DNA from: Asticcacaulis excentricus CB 48
GTDB taxonomy: Bacteria; Pseudomonadota; Alphaproteobacteria; Caulobacterales; Caulobacteraceae
DNA length: 64,000 nucleotides
Assembly (NCBI RefSeq): GCF_000175215.2
Contig: NC_014816.1
Location: forward strand, 1,361,001-1,425,000
Direction of reading: 5' to 3'
The notes under the pieces were generated by a model. It had not been told where the DNA came from. It searched no databases and saw nothing but the letters and a program-made list of their open reading frames with translations. A program made the translations under genes and the position numbers. Below, piece by piece: positions 32,962-42,782 of this stretch. The stretch's first letter is position 1. Each line of letters opens with the position of its first letter.

Positions 32962-35868
32962 TTACCACTTACGTTCGATAGACAGGGTAAAGGTACGTCC
33001 CAAAAGGTCGTACTGGCTGGTCAGGGCCGCATTGCCGAGACGCGCTGCGCCGTAGTTGGAAATTTCCGGCGGCGTTTCGTCCAGAACATTTCGCACCGAA
33101 GCAATGACACTCCATTGATTGAACGACTTGCGTATCGAAAGGGTGTGATTGGCGTAAAACTCGGTATTCATATCATAGCAATAGGATTGATTGGCCACGC
33201 CGAACAGCGTGCCGGTGTAACAATTCGTCTTGTAATAGTCGAAGTCTGACGTTTCACCCACGAAGGTGCCGCTATAGGTGAAGGTATAGGTGCCACGGCG
33301 CAGCGACGCCGTCAGGTTACCAACATATTCCGGATAACCCACATAACCGAGATAGTTGGTCGGCGTAGAGGCGTTCTTCAGTTGATAGGTCCACTTGCGC
33401 ACAAACGAGTGCTGGCTGGACACCGACACATTGCCGAAGTTAAACCGACGGTTATAGGCAAAGGTCAGATCAAACCCGCGCATAAACTGCTGGGCCACGT
33501 TGACATAGGCGTTCTGGATCGTGCGAACGCTGCCGTAGGTCGACGAGCCACTGGTGAGGTCGCGCGTGAACAATGAGCAGTATGGTGACGACATACCGAC
33601 AGAGTTCATGCACTCATAGACGATGTTGTAGGACCCGTAGGTCGTGATCTGGTTTTTGATCTTCGTTTCGAAGAAATCGATCGCCACGCTGGCATTGGTG
33701 AACTTCGGCGTCCACACCATGCCGACCGTGCGGTTGTCAGAGGTTTCGGGCTGAAGGCCCGCCGCCTTTCCGCCTCCGGTATAGACCGTAGCCGAGGACC
33801 CCAGACCGGCATACGTGCCGCTGAGCCCCAGAGCCGCGCAGTTGGTTTTCACTGTTTCCGAAATGGTCGCCGACGTACCGTAATTAATGCACGGGTCAAC
33901 CGACAACTGCGTCGAATATCCGACCTGATTGCCGAGATATTGCTCATACAGTGACGGCGCGCGGAACGAGGTGCCCTCTGAGCCGCGGACGCGGAAGGTG
34001 TCCGTAAGAGCCCAGTTCAGACTGGCTTTGTAGGTCGAGCTTTCGCCATAGGAGTCGTAGTCGCTGTAGCGGCTCGAAACCGCGATATCCAGCGTCTTGG
34101 CGAACGGCAGGTTCTTCAGGACCGGAACACCAAATTCGACATAAACTTCGTTGATATTGTCCTTGCCGACCGTCTGGCCCGCTGTCGTCAGGCCCCAGTA
34201 GTTGGCCTTCTGCGCCTGAGTTCCGGGCGTATCGTTGATATACTCCTTACGCAGCATAACACCGATGCTGGCGGCCACCGGACCGGCGGGCAAGGTGAAC
34301 AGGTCCCCCGACATGCTGGCTTCGACATAGGACTGACGATAGGTGGTGCTACCCTTTTCATAACCGAACAGGAAAGCGGTTTCTTCGGGAGAGAAGATGC
34401 CGGTTTCGACGGTTGACTGACGATAATACTTGACGCCGCCTGTAGGACAACTGGTTGCCGTGGTCAGCAGCGCGGTATTGCAGACGCTGGCCCCCACCGT
34501 GGCGTTGACGCGGTCATTGTAGATGAAGTCGTAGCCATAGGTGGAATTGTTCAGCGATATCTGAGCCGCAACGTCATAGGTCCAGCCCTTCAGGAAGCCT
34601 ATCTCCGGCACATCCCCCTTAATGCCGAGCAGACCGCGCGTATAGCGCACGTCCTGATCGACATTATAAGGGATGAGGATGATGGGATAGCTGGTGGCCT
34701 TCAGAATATTGTTGGGGTTCGACGTGTTAACGGTCGGATAGAACTGGCGCCAGCTCTCCTGACGCGAGGTGCGGCGGTTGTACATGAAGTCGCCATAAAC
34801 TTCGGTGCCATTGTCGAAGGTATAGCCACCCGTGAAGTTCACCGAGCGGCGCGTCACAGGCGAAATGACGGTCTTTGACAGGTAGCGGTCCTGCATATAG
34901 GGCGCGGTAGCGCGTGAGTTGCGCGATTCATCGGCCGTTGTGCCAGTATAGATGACGCGCTTGAGTCCGTTCGCCTGGGTCGAGTCAAAGACGTAATAGT
35001 TACCCGTATAGAGGACGCTGGCGATGAGGCCATAGCACTTGTAGTCACCGGTCGCCGGATCGACCACGTCGGCACGGGTGCCGTCAGCGTAGGTGATGCG
35101 CTGTTGCGGGCAGGCCAGATAGTCGCGGTCTCCCTGGCGCAGCGCTTCCTGCTTGTAATAGTCGAGGTTAAACAGCCCGTGGAACTTGCCTTCATTGATC
35201 GACTGGCTGAGGCTGGCATTATAGGTTTCACCGCCGCCATGCTCTGGCACGGAGGCAAAGGCGCGGAAGCTGCCGCCAATGGACTTCTTCTTGGTCACGA
35301 CGTTGACGACGCCGGCGATGGCGTCTGAGCCGTAGATGGCCGAGGCACCGTCTTTCAGGATTTCGTAGCGGTCAACGATGGAAGAGGGGATGGTGTTGAG
35401 ATCCACCGGTCCGACCTGACCACGCGTGCCCGCCGGGCCGACACGGTGACCGTTGATTAGGATCAGGGTGCGGTTGGCCCCAAGACCCCGCAGCGACAGG
35501 GTGTTGACGCCGGGACCACCCGTTACGTTATAGCCCGTATAGCTGTTGTCGATCTGCGAGGCGCTGGCGGCAATGGTGGAGCTTTGCAGGATGCGCGTTG
35601 TGTCCACCACGCCTTCCAACTCGGCCTTTTCGGTCGAAATGATCTGCACCGGCGAGGTCGCGTTGAATTCGGTGCGACGCAGGCGTGAACCGGTGACCAC
35701 AACCTCCTGAACGGCGGTGTCTTCTGTGGCTTTGGCTTCGGACTTGTCCGCCTTTTCCTTGTCTTTGGCGGTTTGCGCCTGAACCTGCGGCACGGCCAGC
35801 GCGGTCAGAGCCAGAGCGGTGCAAAGGGCGCTGCTAAGTCCATAGCGTCCGGGTATGACTTTTTTCAT
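32962..35868 (-). CDS. Large TonB-dependent receptor
   Basis: 968 residues with GGAG 9-12 nt before the ATG. A signal peptide ends in QVQAQ; a Lys/Glu-rich linker leads to the TonB box VQEVVVTGSRLRR. The plug is clear: SPVQIISTEKAELEG, NTLSLRGLGANRTLILINGH, VGPVDLNTIPSSIVDRYEIL, GASAIYGSDAIAGVVNVVTK. The barrel ends in GRTFTLSIERKW. Such TonB receptors of about 950 residues in this group usually import oligosaccharides or peptides. It lies among polysaccharide enzymes. The upstream gap is long and AT-rich. Confidence 0.93.
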   Translation of the reverse strand: MKKVIPGRYGLSSALCTALALTALAVPQVQAQTAKDKEKADKSEAKATEDTAVQEVVVTGSRLRRTEFNATSPVQIISTEKAELEGVVDTTRILQSSTIAASASQIDNSYTGYNVTGGPGVNTLSLRGLGANRTLILINGHRVGPAGTRGQVGPVDLNTIPSSIVDRYEILKDGASAIYGSDAIAGVVNVVTKKKSIGGSFRAFASVPEHGGGETYNASLSQSINEGKFHGLFNLDYYKQEALRQGDRDYLACPQQRITYADGTRADVVDPATGDYKCYGLIASVLYTGNYYVFDSTQANGLKRVIYTGTTADESRNSRATAPYMQDRYLSKTVISPVTRRSVNFTGGYTFDNGTEVYGDFMYNRRTSRQESWRQFYPTVNTSNPNNILKATSYPIILIPYNVDQDVRYTRGLLGIKGDVPEIGFLKGWTYDVAAQISLNNSTYGYDFIYNDRVNATVGASVCNTALLTTATSCPTGGVKYYRQSTVETGIFSPEETAFLFGYEKGSTTYRQSYVEASMSGDLFTLPAGPVAASIGVMLRKEYINDTPGTQAQKANYWGLTTAGQTVGKDNINEVYVEFGVPVLKNLPFAKTLDIAVSSRYSDYDSYGESSTYKASLNWALTDTFRVRGSEGTSFRAPSLYEQYLGNQVGYSTQLSVDPCINYGTSATISETVKTNCAALGLSGTYAGLGSSATVYTGGGKAAGLQPETSDNRTVGMVWTPKFTNASVAIDFFETKIKNQITTYGSYNIVYECMNSVGMSSPYCSLFTRDLTSGSSTYGSVRTIQNAYVNVAQQFMRGFDLTFAYNRRFNFGNVSVSSQHSFVRKWTYQLKNASTPTNYLGYVGYPEYVGNLTASLRRGTYTFTYSGTFVGETSDFDYYKTNCYTGTLFGVANQSYCYDMNTEFYANHTLSIRKSFNQWSVIASVRNVLDETPPEISNYGAARLGNAALTSQYDLLGRTFTLSIERKW

Positions 35869-36354
35869 TTATACGCTCCAAATGTCGCCGCAGAAGGGGA
35901 GGAAGCGGCGAGAACGTATCAAATGAAAAGGATTGCCCTCTATACGTCAATAAACTGTCGTGTAAATACCATATATACGTATCTGTATATTGTAATTTTA
36001 GCATGGTATATTTCAAAATATGATCGTTATATTCGATAATGAAATAAATTAGTTTGATAATGTTGTTTTCGTGTTTTTTGAGTAATGGAACGTCGATATT
36101 GTAACATTTGAGACATTTTTCATTGATAAGGGATTGTCGGTGTACTCAGGCTGCTTGTGTCGGCGTCAGCGAAACGGCTGTCATTAGAGCGGATTTTGTT
36201 CAGGTTTAATCGAAATCTGCCTCTAACATTCTGTTTTGTCACGCATTTGATTCCGAAACGGAGTTCGGCGAAGCCAAAACCGTTGCATACTTTTCAGAAT
36301 GCGCTTTAAGGCGTGGGCCCGCTTGAAGGCTGGCAGGCAGATTTTCAAAGCAAC
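35869..36354. other. Long AT-rich intergenic gap
   Basis: 486 bp without a gene. The left 260 bp are far richer in A and T than the neighbourhood and should hold the promoter of the 968-residue receptor. The right part holds an element at about 36186-36310 listed separately. No small reading frame with a ribosome-binding site is convincing. Confidence 0.6.
36186..36310. repeat. Candidate dispersed intergenic repeat
   Basis: The block runs from TTAGAGCGGATTTTG through TTTTGTCACGCATTTGATTC to CAGAATGCGCTTTAAG. Its parts look like the mosaic intergenic elements common in alphaproteobacteria (AGAGCG start, TGTCACGCATT core, GAATGCGCT end). The element at 5069 starts in the same way. A genome-wide copy count is needed. 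Confidence 0.45.
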
Positions 36355-36645
36355 TCACGCAATCATCCGGCGCAGGACCGAGTTGCCCTTTCGCGCGGCT
36401 AACACCGCGGTGACGAACTCGCGGCGAATGGCCCGGTAGTCTATGGTCGGCGCGTAAAAGCCCTGAAGGGCATGATAAATGTAGGCGTGGATGCGCGTAA
36501 TGTCTTCACCCGTCAGGTCGGGCAGAGGGTCGCTGATCAGTATGGCCAGCGCCCGCACCACGGCCCCTTCGGCCTCATCGTCGGTGGCATAGACGTAGAG
36601 CAGCCGGTCAAGCGCATGTTCCAGAACCTTCAAGTCGATCATCAT
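36355..36645 (-). CDS. Small cytoplasmic protein of unknown function
   Basis: 96 residues from the ATG at 36645 (MMIDLKVLEH), which follows AAGAGG. The protein is alpha-helical in appearance with no signal peptide or membrane segment; it has an acidic N-terminal half (YATDDEAEGAVV) and a basic C-terminus (ARKGNSVLRRMIA). I recognise no family. It lies 95 bp downstream of putA on the same strand and could be co-transcribed with it. Confidence 0.6.
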   Translation of the reverse strand: MMIDLKVLEHALDRLLYVYATDDEAEGAVVRALAILISDPLPDLTGEDITRIHAYIYHALQGFYAPTIDYRAIRREFVTAVLAARKGNSVLRRMIA

Positions 36646-36740
36646 AGCAGGCCTCTTGGGCAACCTCATCCGATAAGATGAGGCTGCCCCCGAAGCCGTA
36701 AACGGACAATCAGGAGAAGGGGCTTCCGAAATAAAGGGCG

Positions 36741-39700
36741 TCAGATGTCTGTTTCGGCCAGAGACAGCAGGGTGGCATTGCCGCCCGCCGAGGTCGTATC
36801 GACTGAGACCGTGCGCTCACTGGCAAAACGCAACAGATAGTGCGGGCCGCCCGCCTTGGGGCCCGTGCCGGACAGGCCTTCGCCGCCAAAGGGTTGTGAC
36901 CCGACCACAGCGCCGATCATCGAGCGGTTTACATAGAGGTTGCCGACCTTGGCCAGAGACTTGACCCGTTCGGCCGTTTCGGCGACGCGCGAATGCAACC
37001 CCATGGTCAGGCCATAGCCGCGCGCATTGATGCGGGCGACGACGCTGTCCAGTTCCCCGGCCTTCCAGCTGACGACGTGCAGGATGGGCCCAAACCATTC
37101 CTGCGACAGGTCTTCGATAGCGTTGAGGCGGATCAGGGTCGGCGGCACAAACAGGCCGGTATGCGGGGCTTCAAGCGTATGAATCCACTGCGCTTTCATC
37201 GACTGGCGATACGCAAGTAACTTATTGTGCGCAGAGGCGTCGATGACCGGGCCGACATCGGTACGGATATCCGCCGGGTCGCCCAGAACGAGCGCATCCA
37301 TCGCGCCCTTAAGCATGTGGATGATCCTATCGGCCACATCTTCCTGCACGATCAGCAGGCGCAGGGCCGAACAGCGCTGACCGGCTGAGCGGAAGGCGGA
37401 GGTCACCACATCGCCGACCACCTGTTCCGGCAAGGCGGTGGAATCGACGATCATGGCGTTGAGGCCGCCGGTTTCGGCGATCAGCGGCACAAGCGGGCGG
37501 CTGTCATCGCTGAGCAGGCTGCGGGCAATGGCGCGCGCCGTTCCGGTCGAACCCGTGAAGGCGACGCCGTGCACGGCGGCAGAGGCGGTCAGGGCCGCAC
37601 CGACATCGGGGCCGCCGGGCAGGAAGTGCAACACATCGGCCGGTATTCCGGCCTCGTGCGCCAGTTGCACAGCGCGGAAAGCGATCAGCGGCGTCTGCGG
37701 CGCAGGCTTGGCCACCACGGGGTTTCCGGCGACCAGAGCGGCGGTCACTTGCCCGATGAAAATGGCCAGTGGGAAATTCCATGGCGAAATGCAAGCGAAA
37801 GTGCCGCGCCCGGTAAGACGCAGTTCGTTCAGTTCGCCCGTCGGCCCCGGCAGGCTCACAGGGCGGAATTGTTCGCGCGCATTAACGGCGTAGTAGCGAC
37901 AGAAATCGACGGCTTCGCGGATTTCGGCCACGGCATCACCGATCGTCTTTCCCGCCTCATGCACGCACAGCACCATCAGTTCGAGGCGGTGCGCCTCCAG
38001 CAGGTCGGCGAGGCGCTCCAGACAAGCAGCACGCTCTTCGACCGGTGTGGCGGCCCAACGGTCGGCGGCGGCATCGGCGGCAATAAGAGCGCGCGCCACG
38101 TCGTCGCTGGAGGCTTCGATGACCGTCCCGATGGGCTGCGACGGGTCTGCGGGACGCACGACCGCCCTGGCCGTGCCGCTAACCGCCTGACCCGACACCA
38201 ACGCCGTGGCGGCGTGAGGTTTCGCACCGATTTCGGCAATTGCGCTCAAGGTCGCATCAAGCGTGGTCTGATCGTTGAGGTCCAGACCCTGCGAATTGAT
38301 GCGACCGGGGAAGAGGCCAGCGGGCAGGGCGATGGCCGGGTGCGGGCGACCTTCGACGGCGGCGATGTGGGCGGAGGGATCGGACAAAAGCGTTTCCTCA
38401 TTGACAGCTGGGTCGGCCAGTTGATGCACGAACGACGAATTGGCGCCGTTTTCCAGCAGGCGGCGCACCAGATAGGCAAGCAGTTCTTTATGCCCACCAA
38501 CGGGCGCATAGGTGCGGCAGTTATAGCCCAATTCGCGCACCAGGCGCTCATGCAGACCTTCGCCCATGCCGTGCAGGCGCTGGAACTCAAAGTCGCGACG
38601 TTCGCCGGCCCACTCCATGATCGTCGCCACGGTCAGCGCGTTGTGGCCCGCAAAGGCCGGCCAGATGTGTGTGGCATCCAGCATATCCTTCGCACAGGCG
38701 AGGTAGGAGACATCCGTCGCCGGTTTGCGCGTGAACAGCGGATAGTCGCTGAGGCCTTCGACCTGCGCGCGCTTGATCTCGGAATCCCAGTAGGCTCCCT
38801 TGACCAGACGCACCTTAAGGCGATGGCCGGTCTCCTGACCGATGGCCTGCGCCCAGCCAATCAGCGGACGCGCGCGCTTGCCGTAGGCTTGCGCCGCCAT
38901 GCCGAGGCCGTCCCAGCCGGAAAGGGACGGATCGAGCAGCACGCCTTCGATGATGTCGAGCGAGATCATAAGGCGCTCGGTCTCTTCGGCGTCGATGGTC
39001 AGGTCCATATTGTAGCCGGCGGCCTTGGCTGCCAGATGGCGGATCATTTCAATTAGTTGCGGAACACAAGTTTTTCGATTGGCGACCTCATAACGCGGGT
39101 GCAGGGCCGACAGTTTGATCGAAATCGAATGGCCAGTCCCCTTGGGTGAACGGCCGACCGTGTCCAGCGCCTGCTCATAGGCGGAGAAGTATTTTTCGGC
39201 GTCTGCAAAGGTGCGTGCCGACTCTCCCAGCATGTCGAAAGAGGCGGTGAAGCCCTTGTTTTCGGGTTTGGCGGCGACATCGAGTGCTTCGTCAATGGTG
39301 CGGCCCATGACGAAGACCTCCCCCATCATCTTCATGGCGACGGCCACGCCCTGTCGGATGACCGGTTCACCCATACGGGTGATCAGCTTTTTTAGCGTGC
39401 CGGCCTGTTGCGGGTCTTCGACCAGGGCGCGGGTGACGATCAGGCCGAAGGTCGCCGTATTGACCAGAGCCGAGCCGGATTTCGCCTTGTGCGCTCGCCA
39501 GTCTGCATCGCCGATCTTGTCGCGGATCAAAAGGTTCGCCGTTTCAGGATCGGGCACGCGCAGATAGGCTTCGGCGAGCGACAACAACGCCACGCCTTCG
39601 GCCGTATTCAGCCGGTATACCTGTAGGAAGCGATTGACCCAGCCGGTCGATTGCGCCGCCTTGAGGTCCTGAAGGATGAGGCGCGCCTGTGCCATCACCC

Positions 39701-39812
39701 GCTGACGCATGGCGGTATCGAGCGTGGCGTCGGGCAGCAGGGCCGCCAGCACCTCCGGCTCAGGGGCGCGATGAAGGGCAATCATGCGGGCGCGGGCGTC
39801 AGCAGGCGTCAT
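36741..39812 (-). CDS. putA: Bifunctional proline dehydrogenase / L-glutamate-gamma-semialdehyde dehydrogenase
   Basis: 1023 residues. The proline dehydrogenase half (to about 480) shows SIKLSALHPRYE, TIDAEETERLMISLDI, RLVKGAYWDSEIKRAQ and FAGHNALTVA. The aldehyde dehydrogenase half shows ISPWNFPLAIFIGQVTAAL, VAKPAPQTPLIA, AFTGSTGTARAIA, LIAETGGLNAMIVDS with the catalytic Glu, and FRSAGQRCSALRLL with the catalytic Cys. It oxidises proline to glutamate using FAD then NAD+. There is no N-terminal ribbon-helix-helix domain, so it does not regulate itself; the Lrp-type regulator encoded divergently fills this role in related bacteria. Confidence 0.97.
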   Translation of the reverse strand: MTPADARARMIALHRAPEPEVLAALLPDATLDTAMRQRVMAQARLILQDLKAAQSTGWVNRFLQVYRLNTAEGVALLSLAEAYLRVPDPETANLLIRDKIGDADWRAHKAKSGSALVNTATFGLIVTRALVEDPQQAGTLKKLITRMGEPVIRQGVAVAMKMMGEVFVMGRTIDEALDVAAKPENKGFTASFDMLGESARTFADAEKYFSAYEQALDTVGRSPKGTGHSISIKLSALHPRYEVANRKTCVPQLIEMIRHLAAKAAGYNMDLTIDAEETERLMISLDIIEGVLLDPSLSGWDGLGMAAQAYGKRARPLIGWAQAIGQETGHRLKVRLVKGAYWDSEIKRAQVEGLSDYPLFTRKPATDVSYLACAKDMLDATHIWPAFAGHNALTVATIMEWAGERRDFEFQRLHGMGEGLHERLVRELGYNCRTYAPVGGHKELLAYLVRRLLENGANSSFVHQLADPAVNEETLLSDPSAHIAAVEGRPHPAIALPAGLFPGRINSQGLDLNDQTTLDATLSAIAEIGAKPHAATALVSGQAVSGTARAVVRPADPSQPIGTVIEASSDDVARALIAADAAADRWAATPVEERAACLERLADLLEAHRLELMVLCVHEAGKTIGDAVAEIREAVDFCRYYAVNAREQFRPVSLPGPTGELNELRLTGRGTFACISPWNFPLAIFIGQVTAALVAGNPVVAKPAPQTPLIAFRAVQLAHEAGIPADVLHFLPGGPDVGAALTASAAVHGVAFTGSTGTARAIARSLLSDDSRPLVPLIAETGGLNAMIVDSTALPEQVVGDVVTSAFRSAGQRCSALRLLIVQEDVADRIIHMLKGAMDALVLGDPADIRTDVGPVIDASAHNKLLAYRQSMKAQWIHTLEAPHTGLFVPPTLIRLNAIEDLSQEWFGPILHVVSWKAGELDSVVARINARGYGLTMGLHSRVAETAERVKSLAKVGNLYVNRSMIGAVVGSQPFGGEGLSGTGPKAGGPHYLLRFASERTVSVDTTSAGGNATLLSLAETDI

Positions 39813-39906
39813 GGAGGCTCCGGGATGGTCATATGTGAAACTTTTTAGAGTATGCCTGGTTTATGGAAAATGTCCTTGGAATTTTAGGTCAATTGTCCGA
39901 AGGATA

Positions 39907-39934
39907 TTTATGCATTATTGCCATCTTTATGCAT
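39907..39934. promoter_or_regulatory. Direct repeats in the putA/regulator divergent promoter
   Basis: TTTATGCAT occurs twice, at 39907-39915 and 39926-39934, 19 bp apart, in an AT-rich gap between putA and the Lrp-type gene. AT-rich repeats about two helical turns apart suit Lrp/AsnC regulators. Binding is inference. Confidence 0.5.
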
Positions 39935-39965
39935 ATATTCTGTATAAATCGGATCAGGAAACGCC

Positions 39966-40421
39966 ATGCTGGATGAGATCGACCGCAAGATTCTGCGTCT
40001 GCTGCAAGCGGACGGGCGCATGACCAATCAGGCTTTGGCTGAAGCGGTGCACGTGTCACCGGCGGCCTGTTTCGAGCGGGTCAAGCGTCTGAAGGCCAAT
40101 GGCTATATTCTGGGCACCATGGCCATTCTCGATCCGGTCAAGCTGGATCGTGCCCTGCTGATCTTCGTCGAGGTTCTGTTGGATCGCACGACCGAAGATG
40201 TGTTCGACGCCTTTCGCCACGCCGTGACGCGCCAGCCGGAAATCCTGGAATGTCATATGGTGGCGGGTGGTTTCGACTATCTGATCAAGGCGCGGGTGAA
40301 GGACATGGCGGCCTATCGGCAGTTTTTGGGCGACGCGCTGGTGTTGCTGCCCGGCGTGCGTGAAACCCGCACCTATGCGGTGCTGGAAGAGGTTAAAAAC
40401 GCCATAGCTCTGCCGGTTTAA
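39966..40421 (+). CDS. Lrp/AsnC-family regulator, probable proline-responsive activator of putA
   Basis: 151 residues. The N-terminal winged helix reads LDEIDRKILRLLQADGRMTN, VHVSPAACFERVKRLKANGY; the C-terminal RAM domain contains EILECHMVAGGFDYLIKARVKDM and LPGVRETRTYAVLEEVK. This is the standard length and layout. Its position facing putA matches PutR of other alphaproteobacteria, which activates putA in the presence of proline. Confidence 0.93.
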   Translation: MLDEIDRKILRLLQADGRMTNQALAEAVHVSPAACFERVKRLKANGYILGTMAILDPVKLDRALLIFVEVLLDRTTEDVFDAFRHAVTRQPEILECHMVAGGFDYLIKARVKDMAAYRQFLGDALVLLPGVRETRTYAVLEEVKNAIALPV

Positions 40422-40440
40422 ACATCGGGTTGGCTTGACC

Positions 40441-40454
40441 CGACAACGTTGTCG
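40441..40454 (+). promoter_or_regulatory. Perfect 14-bp palindrome, candidate LacI-type operator
   Basis: CGACAACGTTGTCG is perfectly symmetric with a central CG, the usual form of LacI/GalR-family operators. It ends 15 bp before the start codon of the phosphorylase gene and directly follows a TTGACC, so a repressor there would block transcription. No LacI-family gene lies in the window. Confidence 0.6.
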
Positions 40455-40469
40455 TGTTTTGAAGCGGGT

Positions 40470-42776
40470 ATGCGCCTGATTACATTGACCTCTGATTCCT
40501 GTACCCTGACCTCTGCCACGGCCATGCCGCGCGCGTCCGGCTTTCTATGGAACCGTAAGATGATGCTGCACTCGACCTGTCGCGGCTTCGTCACGGCCCA
40601 GCACATGCAGCCGGAACCGGCCAAATACAGCCACGCGCCGGTCGTCGAGGGCAGGACCTTCATGCTGCCGGAAACGGCGCACTACGCCCATCATCCGGGG
40701 CGGTTTGTCTATGTGCGTGATTTGGTCAGTCAGCGACATTTCTCGGTGCCGCATGAGCCTGTGCGGCGCGCGCCAAAGATGTTTGCTTTTACGCAGCATC
40801 CTGAAAGGCTCGAATGGGCTTTAGAACAGGATGAACTCGATATCCGCTGGAGCTTGGTGCTGCCCGTTGATGAGGCGGTCGAACTGTGGCGGCTGGAAAT
40901 CCGAAACCGGCTGGATATAGAGCGCGCCCTGCGCATCGTACCCTATTTCCCGGTCGGCTATATGAGCTGGATGAATCAGGGAGCATACTTTGATGCCGGG
41001 CTGAATGCCGTTATCGCCAGCTCGGTGACCGCCTATCAGAAGATAGATGATTACTTTAAAAACCAGCACCTTAAAGACAAAACCTTCCTTACGTGTGATC
41101 GCCTCGCGGACGCCTTTGAGACGCGGCGCGAAGACTTTGAAGGCGAGGGAGGGCTGAGCGATCCGGATATGCTGCGCAGCGGCCTCAAGGGCGGTGAAGC
41201 GCTCTATGAGACACCCGCGGCGGTCTTGCAATTCGATCAGACGCTGGACGCGCATGAGACGCAGGTCTGGCATTTCGTCTTTGGTCCCGCCTTTGATGAG
41301 GCCGAGGTGGCGCGTCTGAAAGACGCCTATCTGGGGGCCGAGGCCTTTGAGCGCGTCTGTACGGAGGCGCGCGCCTACGTGGAACAGGGGCGGGGTGTCC
41401 TTTCAATCGAAACACCGGACACGCATTTCGATGCCTTTATGAACCGCTGGCTGGCGCGACAGGTCTATTATCACGGCGATACCAACCGCCTGACCACCGA
41501 CCCGCAGACGCGCAACTATCTACAGGACGCGCTTGGCATGGTGTTTGTGCGTCCGCACAGCGCCAGAGAGTCGCTGCTCTATGCTCTATCGAAGCAGAAT
41601 GCGGACGGCTCGATGCCCGACGGCATCAAGCTCTATGACGGGGCGCAGTTCAGCTTCATCAATCAGGTGCCGCATACGGACCATTGTGTGTGGCTGTTTA
41701 TCCTGCTCGAAGCTTATCTTGATGAGACCGACGATTATGCGGTTCTGGAGGCGGAGGTTGGTGGTCAAAGCGTGCGGGCGCGTCTGGAGGCGGCGCTGCA
41801 CTGGTTGCTCAAGACCCGTGACCATCGCCGGATGAGCTATATTGATCAGGGCGACTGGAACGACCCGATGAATATGGTCGGCTGGAAGGGCAAGGGGGTA
41901 TCCGGCTGGCTAACCCTCGCCGTGGCCTATGCCCTGCGCCTGTGGGTGCGTCTTTCGGGAGAGACCGAGCCGTGGGCGGCCGAGGCCGAGGCGATGAACG
42001 CTGCGATGAACACGCATCTTTGGGACGGCGACTGGTTTGGGCGGGGGATCACCGACGATGACGCGGCATTTGGCATCAAGAGCGATCCGGAGGGGCGACT
42101 GTATCTTAATCCGCAGAGTTTTGCTCTGCTGTCCGGCGCGGCTTCAGAGGCGCAGGCCCAGCGCATGGTGCACGCCGTGGCATCGGAACTGGAGACGCCC
42201 TATGGCGTCGAAATGCTGGGCCCCCCCTACACAAAGATGCGCGAAGATGTCGGGCGTCTGACGCAAAAATCGCCTGGTGTGGCCGAAAACGGCTCGGTCT
42301 ATAATCACGCGGCGGCGTTTTATATCTATAGCCTGACGCAGGTGAAGAAAGGTGAAAAAGCCTTTGAACTTATGCGCAAAATGCTCGCCGGAGTGGATGA
42401 AGCCGACTACGTGCAGCGCGGTCAGTTTCCGGTCTTCATCCCCAACTATTACCGCGGTGATTTCCATGCCCACCCACGCACGGCGGGCCGCTCTTCGCAG
42501 CTTTTTAACACCGGCACCGTGGCCTGGGTCTATCGCAGCCTGATCGAAGGCCTGTTTGGCCTGAAAGGCACGCGCGAAGGCTTAAGCATCCAGCCCTGTC
42601 TGCCCGCGCAGTGGGCTGAGGCTAGGGCGACACGCCTTTTCCGGGGGTCGACGTACCACGTCACCTATCGCCGGGGCGGCCCGCCGGGTTTGATGCTGGA
42701 CGGTCAGCCGATAGCGGGCGATGTGCTGCCACTGCCGCAAACGCCCGGTACGTTCGAAGTTGTTGTGACCCTGTAA
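40470..42776 (+). CDS. GH94-like glycoside phosphorylase/hydrolase (glycosyltransferase 36 family)
   Basis: 768 residues from the ATG at 40470; an in-frame TTG 21 nt earlier lies inside the operator. No signal peptide is present, so it works in the cytoplasm. The N-terminal beta-sandwich (about 1-280) is followed by an (alpha/alpha)6 barrel with RNYLQDALGMVFVRP, YALSKQNADGSMPDGIKLYD, the catalytic-acid motif YIDQGDWNDPMNMVG (Asp near 460) and GVAENGSVYNHAAAFYIYSL. These fit cellobiose/chitobiose phosphorylases and related beta-glucan enzymes. The exact sugar cannot be told. A palindromic operator suggests induction by a sugar. Confidence 0.85.
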   Translation: MRLITLTSDSCTLTSATAMPRASGFLWNRKMMLHSTCRGFVTAQHMQPEPAKYSHAPVVEGRTFMLPETAHYAHHPGRFVYVRDLVSQRHFSVPHEPVRRAPKMFAFTQHPERLEWALEQDELDIRWSLVLPVDEAVELWRLEIRNRLDIERALRIVPYFPVGYMSWMNQGAYFDAGLNAVIASSVTAYQKIDDYFKNQHLKDKTFLTCDRLADAFETRREDFEGEGGLSDPDMLRSGLKGGEALYETPAAVLQFDQTLDAHETQVWHFVFGPAFDEAEVARLKDAYLGAEAFERVCTEARAYVEQGRGVLSIETPDTHFDAFMNRWLARQVYYHGDTNRLTTDPQTRNYLQDALGMVFVRPHSARESLLYALSKQNADGSMPDGIKLYDGAQFSFINQVPHTDHCVWLFILLEAYLDETDDYAVLEAEVGGQSVRARLEAALHWLLKTRDHRRMSYIDQGDWNDPMNMVGWKGKGVSGWLTLAVAYALRLWVRLSGETEPWAAEAEAMNAAMNTHLWDGDWFGRGITDDDAAFGIKSDPEGRLYLNPQSFALLSGAASEAQAQRMVHAVASELETPYGVEMLGPPYTKMREDVGRLTQKSPGVAENGSVYNHAAAFYIYSLTQVKKGEKAFELMRKMLAGVDEADYVQRGQFPVFIPNYYRGDFHAHPRTAGRSSQLFNTGTVAWVYRSLIEGLFGLKGTREGLSIQPCLPAQWAEARATRLFRGSTYHVTYRRGGPPGLMLDGQPIAGDVLPLPQTPGTFEVVVTL

Positions 42777-42782
42777 CAAGGA

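Noticed and set aside
37569..39056. 495-codon frame antisense to putA
   Set aside because: It is a shadow of the highly biased putA codons; no domain or start signal is visible.
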